Made by a program: the position numbers and the translations under genes. The notes beneath the pieces are model-generated. The model saw nothing but the letters and a program-made list of their open reading frames with translations. It had not been told where the DNA came from and made no database searches. Shown here one piece after another: positions 9,509 through 19,285 of a stretch of DNA of 64,000 bases. Source of the DNA: Acinetobacter sp. ANC 4204 (GTDB lineage Bacteria; Pseudomonadota; Gammaproteobacteria; Pseudomonadales; Moraxellaceae); assembly GCF_002135205.1 (NCBI RefSeq), contig NZ_NEFZ01000005.1, positions 124,001 through 188,000 on the forward strand, read 5' to 3'. Positions within the stretch are counted from its first letter, which is position 1. Every line of letters starts with the position of its first letter.

Positions 9509-10423
9509 TCAAAAAATATAAGGGCAAACAAAAATCAGGAAAAAAATTCCAAGCATCAAGAACCATTTTAAAAAATAATACAGTTGGCGATTGGTTTTTT
9601 TTAAAGCTTTGGCTTTGATCCGCACTTGATAGACATAACCAAAAACTTTATTTAACCCACCTGTTTGATCGCCAGCTTCATTTGGAGAGCTGGCTGCGGT
9701 CATGACTTTTTTACCAAACCAATGGTTAAACTTTTGCATAAAGCGTGTTTTTAAAGGACGCTCGACATCAGCAAAGAAAATAATGCGATTCTGATCCGTA
9801 GTGTTTTCGGCATAGTGAATATAAGTTTCATCAAAGACTACACTTTCACCATCACGCCATGAATAGCGCTGACCATCCACATCAATAAAGCAGCGGTCAT
9901 CGTTTGGTGTGAGCAAACCCAAGTGATAACGTAATGAACCTGCATAGGGGTCACGGTGACGAACTAAACGGCTGTCGGGAGCCAGTTCGGTAAACATCGC
10001 AGCTTTAATGGTCGGCAAGGTTTTCAATAACGCTGTGGTTTTTGGACACAGCTCCATAGCAGATGGGTGTGCCGAGTCATACCATTTTAGATAAAAGCGT
10101 TTCCAGCCTGTTTTAAAAAAGGAGTTAAAGCCTAAATCATCATAACTACTTGATGCTTTAATACCGCCTTTTTCATATAAAGCTTTCGCTTCATCTCGAA
10201 TCATTTTCCAGTTTTCATCCAAAACTTTTAAATCTTGAAAATGCTGAGTCTCGATATACGGCTGATTCGGTACTTTTGAAAACATGTACATGAGGTAATT
10301 AATCGGTGCAAGAATCGTTGAGTGATCGAAAAATTGACGATAAAACGAGTGACGAACTTTCCCACGTTGCTGAATATAAAGGGCAGAAAGAATAAAGATC
10401 GCCAGAATGATCCACTTAATCAT
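9509..10423 (-). CDS. lpxO: Lipid A 2-hydroxylase, aspartyl/asparaginyl beta-hydroxylase family
   Basis: LpxO adds a 2-hydroxyl group to a secondary acyl chain of lipid A, using Fe(II), O2 and 2-oxoglutarate at the inner membrane. This 304-residue protein has an N-terminal membrane anchor (residues 1-17), the cupin-like hydroxylase core and a C-terminal membrane helix (about 284-303). The iron ligands are H156 and D158 (RHRDPYAGSLRYH) with H203 (DETYIHYAEN). LpxO occurs in Acinetobacter and is linked there to resistance to antimicrobial peptides. A long 477-bp spacer separates it from divergent fadB. Confidence 0.88.
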   Translation of the reverse strand: MIKWIILAIFILSALYIQQRGKVRHSFYRQFFDHSTILAPINYLMYMFSKVPNQPYIETQHFQDLKVLDENWKMIRDEAKALYEKGGIKASSSYDDLGFNSFFKTGWKRFYLKWYDSAHPSAMELCPKTTALLKTLPTIKAAMFTELAPDSRLVRHRDPYAGSLRYHLGLLTPNDDRCFIDVDGQRYSWRDGESVVFDETYIHYAENTTDQNRIIFFADVERPLKTRFMQKFNHWFGKKVMTAASSPNEAGDQTGGLNKVFGYVYQVRIKAKALKKTNRQLYYFLKWFLMLGIFFLIFVCPYIF

Positions 10424-10900
10424 ATAAAAACCTGAAAGCGAATAAAAAGACTAGAGTAGGAGAAGACCTAAAAGTGATCTGATATCTATTTTAACATAAG
10501 CCACAAAATACAGCCTATTTCATGTTTTTAGGAACAAGTTTTCAAGCTTTTCAATCAAACTAGATTTCTCAAAATTGACTGAATTGCCCAAAATAAGAAT
10601 AAAACATGAACGAAAATAAGAATAACTTCTGCATCTTATTTTCAAATACTTGTCATTAAAAACATGAAGTGAAACAAAAGCTTCATTATATTGAAGCACA
10701 ATCAAGCAAAAGCACTGCACATAAACATAGAAAACAATTGAACAAAAATAGATGACCCTTGCGTCACGGCTTGATACAACTTGTTATGTTCTTTTTCGAT
10801 ATAGTTATCGTAAGATTGGCGGAGCATAGATGTACGTAGGAATGACGTACTCGCTTCACAACATCAACTTAGAAGTCCTCCAAAATAAAGGAGATCAGGC
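10424..10900. other. 477-bp intergenic region between lpxO and fadB
   Basis: A divergent promoter region. It holds two exact 13-bp direct copies of AAAATAAGAATAA (10590-10602 and 10613-10625, start-to-start 23 bp). Near fadB there is a strong ribosome binding site AAGGAG (about 10887-10892). Several weak TTGATA/TTGTTA and TATAGT-like hexamers occur at 10770-10805, but no pair has standard spacing, so the fadB promoter is not assigned. Confidence 0.5.
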
Positions 10901-13054
10901 ATGATCCACGCTGGCAATGCCATTACCGTCCAAATGCTTTCGGACGGAATTGCAGAATTCCGCTTTGACTTACAAGGTGAGTCGGTCAACAAATTTAACC
11001 GTGCAACGATTGAAGATTTCAAAGCCGCGATTGACGCTGTTAAAACAAACAGCGACATCAAAGGTTTAATCGTTACTTCGGCTAAATCTACATTTATCGT
11101 TGGCGCAGATATTACTGAATTTGGTGCAAACTTCGCTCAAGGCGAACAAGCGATTGTGGATTGGGCATTGCCTGTTCACGACATCTTCAACGCATTTGAA
11201 GATTTAGAGATTCCTAAAGTTGCTGCGATCAATGGTATGGCATTGGGCGGTGGCTTTGAAATGTGTCTCGTATGTGACTATCGTGTGATGTCAGAAGCGG
11301 CTCAAGTCGGTCTTCCTGAAATCAAACTAGGCATCTTCCCTGGTTTCGGTGGTACGGTTCGTTTAAGCCGTCTCATTGGTATCGACAATGCAGTTGAATG
11401 GATGGCCATGGCTAATCCTAAAAAACCAGCTGCTGCACTGAAAGATGGTGCTGTTGATGCAGTGGTTGCTGCGGATAAACTACAAGACGCTGCAATTGAC
11501 TTGGTTAAACAAGCCCTTGCTGGCCGTGTAGACTGGAAAGCAAAACGCCAAGAAAAACTTGACCCAGTTAAATTGAACCCAATCGAACAAATGATGGCGT
11601 TCAACTCGGCGAAAGGTGCAGTACTTGCAAAAGCAAATCCTGCTCAATACCCTGCGCCTAAACTTCTTCTTGACTCATTACAAGCTGGTGCAAGCCTTCC
11701 ACGTAATGAAGCACTGCAAGCTGAAGCAGCTGGTTTTGCAAAAGCAGCGATTACACCACAAGCAGGTGCATTAATTGGTCTATTCATCAATGACCAAGTG
11801 GTGAAGAAAACTTCGAAGAAATATGAAAAAGGTGCGCACCCTGTAAACCAAGCGGCTGTATTAGGCGCGGGTATCATGGGTGGCGGTATTGCTTACCAAG
11901 CGGCAAGCAAAGGCACACCAATCATCATGAAAGACATTGGTAATCCACAACTTGCTTTGGGTATGAAAGAAGCAAATGGCTTACTGACCAAACAAGTTGA
12001 ACGTAAGAAGATGAAACCTGCTCAAATGGGTGAAACTCTTGCGCGCATCCGTCCAACTTTAAGCTATGACGAGTTTAAAGAAGTGGACATCGTGATTGAA
12101 GCGGTGACTGAAAATCCAAAAGTAAAAGGCATTGTACTTGCTGAAACTGAGAAGAATGTTCGTGACAACACGATCATTGCTTCAAATACTTCAACAATTT
12201 CAATCACACGTTTGGCTGAAAACCTACAACGTCCTGAAAACTTTGTCGGTATGCACTTCTTTAACCCAGTACACATGATGCCATTGGTTGAAGTGATCCG
12301 TGGTGAGAAGACTTCGGCTGAAGCGATTGCGACCACTGTAGTTCTTGCTCAGAAAATGGGTAAAACACCAATCGTTGTAAACGACTGCCCTGGTTTCCTT
12401 GTAAACCGCGTATTGTTCCCTTACTTCGGTGCATTTGACCTTCTATTGAAAGACGGTGCTGACTTCCAACAAGTCGACAAAGTCATGGAAAAATTCGGCT
12501 GGCCTATGGGTCCTGCTTACTTGATCGACGTGGTGGGTATCGACACGGGCGTTCACGGTGCAGAAGTCATGGCTGAAGGTTTCCCTGACCGTATGAAGCC
12601 AGACTTCAAAGGTTCAATCGAAATCATGTACGAAAACAAACGTTTGGGTCAAAAGAACGACGTTGGTTTCTACAAATACGAACTTGACCGTAAAGGCAAA
12701 AAAGCCAAAGTGGTTGATCCAACTGCGTATGAGCTTGTTGCTACTGTGGCAACTGCGGAAAAACGTGAGTTTGATGCTCAAGAAATCATTGACCGTATGA
12801 TGCTGGCTTTCTGTAACGAAACTGTTCGTTGCCTAGAAGACAACATCGTAGCGACTGCTTCTGAAGCAGACATGGCGATGATTATGGGTGTAGGTTTCCC
12901 TCCATTCCGTGGTGGTCCATGCCGTTACATCGACCAAACAGGTGTTGCTGAATACGTTGCACTTTGCGACAAATACGCACACTTAGGTAAGGCTTATGAA
13001 GCGCCACAAATGTTGCGTGAAATGGCTGCTAACAACAAAAAATTCTACGGTTAA
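10901..13054 (+). CDS. fadB: Fatty acid oxidation complex subunit alpha
   Basis: Multifunctional beta-oxidation protein: enoyl-CoA hydratase/isomerase at the N-terminus and 3-hydroxyacyl-CoA dehydrogenase at the C-terminus. At 717 residues it is full length. The crotonase oxyanion-hole region [12 protein letters not shown] is near residue 115. The NAD-binding motif [16 protein letters not shown] is near 325, and the HAD signature [15 protein letters not shown] is near 450. A strong AAGGAG precedes the ATG. It is followed after 12 bp by fadA, forming the fadBA operon that assembles the alpha2-beta2 trifunctional complex. Confidence 0.97.
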   Translation: MIHAGNAITVQMLSDGIAEFRFDLQGESVNKFNRATIEDFKAAIDAVKTNSDIKGLIVTSAKSTFIVGADITEFGANFAQGEQAIVDWALPVHDIFNAFEDLEIPKVAAINGMALGGGFEMCLVCDYRVMSEAAQVGLPEIKLGIFPGFGGTVRLSRLIGIDNAVEWMAMANPKKPAAALKDGAVDAVVAADKLQDAAIDLVKQALAGRVDWKAKRQEKLDPVKLNPIEQMMAFNSAKGAVLAKANPAQYPAPKLLLDSLQAGASLPRNEALQAEAAGFAKAAITPQAGALIGLFINDQVVKKTSKKYEKGAHPVNQAAVLGAGIMGGGIAYQAASKGTPIIMKDIGNPQLALGMKEANGLLTKQVERKKMKPAQMGETLARIRPTLSYDEFKEVDIVIEAVTENPKVKGIVLAETEKNVRDNTIIASNTSTISITRLAENLQRPENFVGMHFFNPVHMMPLVEVIRGEKTSAEAIATTVVLAQKMGKTPIVVNDCPGFLVNRVLFPYFGAFDLLLKDGADFQQVDKVMEKFGWPMGPAYLIDVVGIDTGVHGAEVMAEGFPDRMKPDFKGSIEIMYENKRLGQKNDVGFYKYELDRKGKKAKVVDPTAYELVATVATAEKREFDAQEIIDRMMLAFCNETVRCLEDNIVATASEADMAMIMGVGFPPFRGGPCRYIDQTGVAEYVALCDKYAHLGKAYEAPQMLREMAANNKKFYG

Positions 13055-13066
13055 GGAGCAACGTGA

Positions 13067-14239
<1,173 letters not shown>

Positions 14240-14261
14240 TGTTTAATTAAATACTGAGATA

Positions 14262-14296
14262 AAAAGAGCCCCGCTTATTGCGGGGTTTTCTTTTTA
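14262..14296 (+). terminator. Terminator of the fadBA operon
   Basis: GCCCCGC / GCGGGG stem with a TTATT loop followed by a T-rich tract. It insulates fadBA from the RT locus that begins 12 bp later. Confidence 0.92.
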
Positions 14297-14308
14297 TTAA
14301 ACAAATAC

Positions 14309-14337
14309 TTGTGATTTAGATTTGAATTCAGTATATT
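14309..14337 (+). promoter_or_regulatory. Promoter of the RT-associated non-coding RNA
   Basis: The -35 TTGTGA (14309-14314) and -10 TATATT (14332-14337) are separated by 17 bp, placing the start of transcription near 14343-14345. The first transcribed bases then form the perfect 8-bp hairpin at 14345-14364. Confidence 0.75.
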
Positions 14338-14343
14338 ACTTAA

Positions 14344-14645
14344 GCCCATGTTGTAGAACATGGGGAAGGTAATCTGTTGTCAAGTATTGCACCACACAAT
14401 ATTAGAATAATTTCTAGTACATCTGGTGAAACACTGCAAACTGCTTGGAACCAAGTACAAACAATGTATATGGAACTCCACAGAATGTAATCAATGCTTC
14501 TCATAGTATATTCCTTTCGTGATCTAAGGACGGTTTAGAGGGAACTGATTTTTGGGGTTCTTAAGTATGCTCTTGGGAATTCTACATATGTAGAACGTTT
14601 AATACGGGGATTACCGTCACAACCTTTCCCTTGAGTTTTCTAATA
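14344..14645 (+). ncRNA. Structured non-coding RNA of the DRT2-like defence locus
   Basis: About 300 nt between a clear promoter and the RT start codon, with no conventional gene. It opens with a perfect hairpin (CCCATGTT, loop GTAG, AACATGGG, 14345-14364). GGGAAG at 14363-14368 can pair with CTTCTC at 14497-14502, closing a domain of about 128 nt. Near the 3' end are a TTCTAC/GTAGAA hairpin with an ATAT loop (14580-14595) and an ACGG/CCGT hairpin (14604-14617). In characterised DRT2 systems an ncRNA in this position is copied by rolling-circle reverse transcription into repeats that encode a stop-free protein. The enclosed domain here contains such an open frame. The ends are estimated. Confidence 0.72.
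14365..14487 (+). other. Stop-free frame inside the ncRNA, candidate neo-type repeat unit
   Basis: In the frame starting at 14365 there is no stop from 14344 until the TAA at 14488. The translation is protein-like: EGNLLSSIAPHNIR, IISSTSGETLQTAW, NQVQTMYMELHRM. The other two frames have several stops. If DRT2 chemistry applies, end-to-end copies whose length is a multiple of three would give an endless ORF. One 111-nt unit bounded by TGT (14375-14377 and 14486-14488) would also remove the TAA. Pairs of GAAC (117 nt) or ACA (99 nt) are alternatives. The true junction cannot be read from the sequence. Confidence 0.5.
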
Positions 14646-16034
14646 ATGACTATTGATGCTGATTTCTTTAAAAATAGACAAAAAAACTATCTGCATTTCG
14701 ATTACCCTATGCAGCCTCAGAAAATTTATAATTACGTGACAAATCCTAAAAATATTGAGAAGCATGCTTTCTATCCATTCATACATTTCGAGCTAAAATC
14801 ACGAAAAATAAAAAAAGATAGAACCAAAATTATTAGAGTAAGGGGAAAGAAAGATAGATTTGCTATTGTCAAATGCGAGCCAAAGATTAGACCTATCAAA
14901 TATTCTTCACATATAGATGGTCATATATACGCCTATTACGCTGCATTACTAACTCCTAATTATGAAAAATTACTCGAAGAATCTAATCTGTCAGATAGTG
15001 TCTTAGCTTTTAGAAAATTACCTAACTCCCCTAATAATATTCATTTTGCTAAAAAGGTTTTCGAGGAAATAAAAGTAAGACACAACTGCGTTGCTTTATG
15101 TTTTGATATTAAAAGTTTCTTCGATGAGCTTGATCATCAAATTTTAAAAAAAGCATGGCTTAAAGTCCTTAATGTAAATTTTTTACCTCGAGACCATTAC
15201 CAAATTTATAAATCACTTACTAAATTCTCTTATGTAAATAAGAAAGATGTTTATAACGCTTTAGAATTATCTATTAATAAAAATCATAAAGATTTAAAAA
15301 GGCTATGCTCCAGCCATGATTTCAGAAATAAAATTAGAAAAAATAATTTAATTATCAAAGAAGATAAAACGAAAGGAATTCCTCAAGGTTCAGCTATAAG
15401 TGCATTTTTATCAAATATCTACATGTTGGATTTTGACAAAAATATCAAAAACTATTTATCAAAATTAAATGCTTCATATTACAGATACTGTGATGATATT
15501 TTAATCATCTGTGACTCTGACTTAGGAATGAAAATCGCACTGGAATCAGAAAAAAGAATTAAGCAACTGAAAGTTCAAATTCATCCAGACAAAACTAAAC
15601 GAGTTTATTTTCAAGATGGATTACACATCTATGATAAACCACATATGTGTAGAGAATCTCTTCAATATCTCGGTTTCACCTACGATGGTAAAAAAATCTT
15701 ATTACGTGATACAGGGTTAGCTCAATATCATTATAAAGCATCAAAAGCTATCAGGATGACTAATAAAAAATTTTTAAAGATTAATGAATCAAGAATTAAA
15801 AGAGACGACCTCCCCCTGCAATTAAACAAAAAACACATTTATAGAAGATTTTCATATATTGGTAAGAGGAACTACATAAGCTATGCATTGAAAGCAGCCA
15901 AAATTATGAATGAACCTTCTATTAATAAACAGATCAAATCACACTGGAAACGTCTTCAAGCCAAAATTAAATTACATGAAGAGTTTAACAATGAATATTT
16001 TATTTATATTCGTGATGAAAAGCAGAGCCTGTAG
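14646..16034 (+). CDS. drt2: Antiviral reverse transcriptase, DRT2/UG2-like
   Basis: A 462-residue RT from the ATG at 14646 (a TTG at 14631 would add five residues). Conserved RT blocks appear in order: FDIKSFFDELDH (about 153-164) with the first catalytic Asp, GIPQGSAISAFLSNIYM (about 244-260), YRYCDDILII with catalytic D283/D284, HPDKTKRVYF and LQYLGFTYDGKKI. There are no integrase, maturase/X or endonuclease domains, and it is not associated with a group II intron or a retron msr/msd. A single YCDD-type RT with an upstream structured ncRNA matches DRT2 abortive-infection defence. DRT9 (UG28) is the main alternative. Codon use is much more AT-rich than in fadBA, consistent with horizontal transfer. 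Confidence 0.75.
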   Translation: MTIDADFFKNRQKNYLHFDYPMQPQKIYNYVTNPKNIEKHAFYPFIHFELKSRKIKKDRTKIIRVRGKKDRFAIVKCEPKIRPIKYSSHIDGHIYAYYAALLTPNYEKLLEESNLSDSVLAFRKLPNSPNNIHFAKKVFEEIKVRHNCVALCFDIKSFFDELDHQILKKAWLKVLNVNFLPRDHYQIYKSLTKFSYVNKKDVYNALELSINKNHKDLKRLCSSHDFRNKIRKNNLIIKEDKTKGIPQGSAISAFLSNIYMLDFDKNIKNYLSKLNASYYRYCDDILIICDSDLGMKIALESEKRIKQLKVQIHPDKTKRVYFQDGLHIYDKPHMCRESLQYLGFTYDGKKILLRDTGLAQYHYKASKAIRMTNKKFLKINESRIKRDDLPLQLNKKHIYRRFSYIGKRNYISYALKAAKIMNEPSINKQIKSHWKRLQAKIKLHEEFNNEYFIYIRDEKQSL

Positions 16035-16096
16035 AAATTAAAAAAGCTACCGCTGAACAAGCTATTGTAAAGCTGAGAAAAAAGCTGGTTTTCTGA
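16019..16096 (+). pseudogene. Possible 3' remnant of a gene interrupted or replaced by the RT locus
   Basis: A frame overlapping the RT stop codon reads AEPVEIKKATAEQAIVKL and a basic tail before TGA at 16094-16096. It has no start of its own (stop at 16016-16018 in frame) and is too ordered to look like random AT-rich sequence. It is followed by a good terminator. It may be the C-terminus of the gene that originally followed fadA. The family is not recognised. Confidence 0.35.
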
Positions 16097-16130
16097 TTTA
16101 AGAAGCTCCTTAAAATTACTAAAGCATAAA

Positions 16131-16157
16131 AAAGATGTCACAGTGACATCTTTTTTA
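16131..16157 (+). terminator. Rho-independent terminator downstream of the RT gene
   Basis: AAAGATGTCA / TGACATCTTT with a CAG loop, followed by a T run. It ends the RT transcript, or originally the remnant frame. Confidence 0.85.
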
Positions 16158-16187
16158 TTTGAGCATCTCATTTTAAAAGTGGAATCA

Positions 16188-16216
16188 CACATTGACTTAT
16201 TATTTTAGTCAATGTG
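16188..16216. terminator. Second hairpin between RT locus and tehB
   Basis: A perfect 10-bp inverted repeat (CACATTGACT / AGTCAATGTG) with a 9-nt loop, followed on the plus strand by CTTTTA. It lies 15 bp beyond the tehB stop, so it could end transcription from either side. Confidence 0.55.
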
Positions 16217-16230
16217 CTTTTATGGCTATC

Positions 16231-17094
16231 CTAAACCCGCTGCGCCAATAACGTCGCAAAATGCTGTTTAATCCGATTGCCCTGCTCATCAACCCGATGT
16301 AGCTCCCCGACATTTTCATTGTATTTCACAATGTTCCAACCCTCGTATAGTGCACTTAACTCTCCTGTTTTAAACGCAAAAGGGAAGTCAGGCTGCGCAG
16401 GAATATCATCGGTATCCATCGCACAGACGATCAAATTAAATCCATTTACATTTGTGGCTTGCTGCATCTGAGTAATCAATGGTTTCACAGTTGGCGCTTG
16501 CAAGAACATCATCACTACCGTACAGCAAATAAAGTCGTATCTATCTGTAATGCTTGGGTCAGCATTGAGGTCACGCTGTTGCAGATGAATCTTTTGAATA
16601 CCTTCGGCATCTATAATCTGCTGTAGTTTTTGCAAACTTTGCGGATTCACATCCCAAGCATCCACCTCAAAACCCTGCTGACTTAAATACAGCGAATTTC
16701 GCCCCTGCCCACAGCCGACATCCAAAGCCCGACCACCGTGTAAATACGGCATAGCCGTCAAAATTTCTGAATGCGTAGGTGAAAGCTGATATTTCTTATA
16801 AAAATAATCCTGCGGAGTACAGTAAAATTGTAGCTGACACTTTATATCATCACTGGTCGAAACAATCTTGTGCCATGCTTGAGGCTGAATAAATGGTGGC
16901 TGTTGCTCAGGGGTAAACAGATGTTCAGATTGCACTTGACCTGTCTCATCTAAAAAAGCAAAGCTTAGCTCTCCTTGATAAATCTGTAACTTGGCCCACG
17001 TGCCCGCTTTGGTATTGTGCTGATTTTTAAACCCTTGCGGAATGGTCTGCGCAGTCCACACAGGCAGTTCTTTATAACAAATCAAGTTTTGCAT
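16231..17094 (-). CDS. tehB: TehB-like SAM-dependent methyltransferase
   Basis: From the ATG at 17094 this is 287 residues. An N-terminal cupin-like DUF1971 domain (about 1-90) is followed by a Rossmann methyltransferase with the SAM-binding motif ALDVGCGQGRNSLYLS. That two-domain layout matches Haemophilus-type TehB, which methylates tellurite/selenite oxyanions and gives resistance. A further ATG at 17109 would add five residues. No tehA is adjacent. The real physiological substrate is uncertain. Confidence 0.85.
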   Translation of the reverse strand: MQNLICYKELPVWTAQTIPQGFKNQHNTKAGTWAKLQIYQGELSFAFLDETGQVQSEHLFTPEQQPPFIQPQAWHKIVSTSDDIKCQLQFYCTPQDYFYKKYQLSPTHSEILTAMPYLHGGRALDVGCGQGRNSLYLSQQGFEVDAWDVNPQSLQKLQQIIDAEGIQKIHLQQRDLNADPSITDRYDFICCTVVMMFLQAPTVKPLITQMQQATNVNGFNLIVCAMDTDDIPAQPDFPFAFKTGELSALYEGWNIVKYNENVGELHRVDEQGNRIKQHFATLLAQRV

Positions 17095-17376
17095 CAGCCG
17101 ATTTCCCACCTTGTTATGACGTATTCGCTAGTCCATCGTTTTTATCGAACGCTTGTATGATCATAGCCAGTTCAGACTCAAATGAACATTCATTCAGTAA
17201 CTAGAAACTACCAGTGGATAAGAAATAAAAGCGATCACTCCACTGCATTGAGCAATTTATAGAACTTTCATTACTTCAATTTTTTGGCTTTGACGCCTTT
17301 TTAGCCATTTTAATGATAGGCTTAAAGACAATAAAAATTCAGCTTAACTATATTTCAAATGATTTGGAGTCTAACG

Positions 17377-18075
17377 ATGTTTGCATCACCTTTAAGAACC
17401 GTCATCTGTTTAGGCGTCATAGGAACATTATTCACAGGCTGTGCTACTAAAACCCTAATGACCAAAGACAATAAAACCTATACCCGTACCAACAAAGTAA
17501 CCTTGATCGAAGACCAAGTGGTCGCTTTTGGCAAACCAGCTCAGCCTCTGCCAAATTTACCTGCGCATAGTTTAGTGATTGCAGGGCAACAAAAAAGTTA
17601 TGTATTGACCCAAGGTGGGCCTCAATTTGTCAGTTTGATTGGCAAATTGGACCCGAAAAATATTCAAGTCACCCGAGAACTAAGCTTCTACTCAGAAAAG
17701 AATGATGGTCATTTTACAGGGACACTGCCATTGTCTTATGTGAAACTCAAAGAAGACATCAGCAAGAAAGATCTGGAATTTTTTATTGAAAATGGGGCAA
17801 AGGAATGTTCGAGTTCCAGTGATGAACGCATGTTGGCACAGCGTTTCTGTTTTGAGATCAAACTAGCAGGTGTCGTCTACCCTGCCGCGAAGAATTTAGC
17901 CTCTTTAAAAGCTTTGAGTAAGCCTTATCAGGTGAGTATTTATACCCATCAAGAGGAAAGTTATAAATCCAAGTCAGGCATGAATCCTTTTGAAAAGTTA
18001 GTGCTGTTGCCTTTTGCCGTGGCAATTGATGTGGTCAGCCTACCTTTCCAAGCTGCCGATAAAATCTTTGATTAA
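17377..18075 (+). CDS. Putative lipoprotein of unknown function
   Basis: From the ATG at 17377, preceded by TTGGAG at good spacing, the protein has 232 residues. It has a lipoprotein signal peptide with lipobox GTLFTGC. The C-terminus has a hydrophobic stretch LVLLPFAVAIDVVSLPFQAA that recalls the end of YceK/YidQ-type lipoproteins; the resemblance is short and only suggestive. No catalytic motif is visible. It is a single gene with its own terminator. Confidence 0.7.
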   Translation: MFASPLRTVICLGVIGTLFTGCATKTLMTKDNKTYTRTNKVTLIEDQVVAFGKPAQPLPNLPAHSLVIAGQQKSYVLTQGGPQFVSLIGKLDPKNIQVTRELSFYSEKNDGHFTGTLPLSYVKLKEDISKKDLEFFIENGAKECSSSSDERMLAQRFCFEIKLAGVVYPAAKNLASLKALSKPYQVSIYTHQEESYKSKSGMNPFEKLVLLPFAVAIDVVSLPFQAADKIFD

Positions 18076-18086
18076 TCCAATAAAGG

Positions 18087-18125
18087 CACAGCGCTGAGAA
18101 CGAATTAGGCGCTGTGTAGTTTTAG
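18087..18125 (+). terminator. Terminator of the lipoprotein gene
   Basis: CACAGCGC / GCGCTGTG stem with a 14-nt loop, followed by TAGTTTTA. Confidence 0.65.
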
Positions 18126-18132
18126 GATAGAT

Positions 18133-18405
18133 TTAAATTAAAAGCTCGCCCATCAACCACGCCATATACTTTTCTTTGTCCATAAAGTCAGGGGCATTGC
18201 CTGTGTCTAAACTAAAGTACTGTTGATTGAATTGAATCACGATCTGTTCAGTATGGTGCCAGTCTTCGATCATTTCAAAATATTGGTTGAAGAAGAAACG
18301 ATTCTTTCCCCAGTTGCTTAAGCTTTCTAATTTTGGATAGTTTTTATTTTCTACAAACTCACTATACACATACTGAATATCATCAAAAACGTGTATGGTT
18401 CTCAT
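18133..18405 (-). CDS. Small conserved hypothetical protein
   Basis: A 90-residue soluble protein rich in aromatic and acidic residues (WHHTEQIVIQFNQQYFSL). No known domain is recognised. A GTGAG lies close upstream of the ATG. It is flanked by a lipoprotein gene (convergent) and another unknown gene on the same strand 112 bp upstream. It has normal codon use and looks like a real gene, but its function is unknown. Confidence 0.6.
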   Translation of the reverse strand: MRTIHVFDDIQYVYSEFVENKNYPKLESLSNWGKNRFFFNQYFEMIEDWHHTEQIVIQFNQQYFSLDTGNAPDFMDKEKYMAWLMGELLI

Positions 18406-18517
18406 GACTCACCTGCCTACACTGAAAAGTCGTCATCTTTGTGATGCTTTTAATCTAGCAAGCTATTTTGAACAGCAGATGACAGTCTGCTTACAAAACT
18501 GTCATCTTTGTATTTGG

Positions 18518-19285
18518 TTATAACTTTTGTTCTACCTCTTTTTGAGTTTGTTTCTCTACCCGCTGCATTTGACTATTTAAGGCTAAAATCTCTTTATACA
18601 GCGCATTAAACTGTTGAAGTGGTATATCTTCATAAAACATAAAGGTGTTGTTTTTCTTTTCCCATTGATTGTTTTTGAGCACCAAGAAGATTTGATCTGC
18701 CTTGGCTAAATTCTGCTGTTCCAGCTTAAACAAACGCATCGCTTCTTGGCTCTTGTCACTGGCTTGCATACTGTCTGTTAACTGATGACGAAACCGAGAA
18801 GAGATCGGTAAATCCTTGGCTTGATCAATCGCCTGTTTCTGACGTTGCTCGACCTGCTGGGCATAGCTATCGACAACGGTATGTACGTCTTTCAGCATTT
18901 GTTCCGTTTCAGCATACTTGTTGTTTTTGTCTTTGCTTAATCGGTCAATATTTAAAAATTGATCCCAATTCAAGGCTTTTAAATCACGTAGATATTGATT
19001 ACGCGCTTCGGCATTTTGCAACATATGACTCAGCACAAACTCAGCCATAATTTTGTAATCGCCAGTGAGGCGCGCGTCTTTCACATCGACTTGAATTGGT
19101 GTGGTCCAGTCTTGGGCTTGCTTGTAAATTTGTTCGGTCTTTTCATATAGCACCGTTTCATAGCTTTGTAGTTGCTGCTGTTCTTTTTGTTGTTGAGAAT
19201 ACTGATAATACATCCAACCGAAAATAGCACTGGTCGCAAGAACTAAAATCAACACGATACGTCGCATGTTCAGCTTCCTCTTCAT
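18518..19285 (-). CDS. Hypothetical membrane-anchored coiled-coil protein
   Basis: A 255-residue protein with an N-terminal membrane anchor (about residues 9-27) followed by a long Gln/Glu/Lys-rich helical region (QQQKEQQQLQSYE...), probably periplasmic and coiled-coil. The sequence resembles the uncharacterised DUF3053/YiaF-like class only in its general layout. A second ATG (residue 7, MRRIVLILV) is a possible start. No enzymatic motif is seen. Confidence 0.6.
   Translation of the reverse strand: MKRKLNMRRIVLILVLATSAIFGWMYYQYSQQQKEQQQLQSYETVLYEKTEQIYKQAQDWTTPIQVDVKDARLTGDYKIMAEFVLSHMLQNAEARNQYLRDLKALNWDQFLNIDRLSKDKNNKYAETEQMLKDVHTVVDSYAQQVEQRQKQAIDQAKDLPISSRFRHQLTDSMQASDKSQEAMRLFKLEQQNLAKADQIFLVLKNNQWEKKNNTFMFYEDIPLQQFNALYKEILALNSQMQRVEKQTQKEVEQKL

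Noticed and set aside
10520..10720. A 66-codon minus-strand frame in the lpxO-fadB spacer
   Set aside because: No ribosome binding site and a composition typical of AT-rich intergenic DNA.
14297..16034. Retron or group II intron
   Set aside because: There is no inverted a1/a2 pair with msr/msd layout before the RT, no domain V/VI intron structure, and no maturase or endonuclease domain in the protein.
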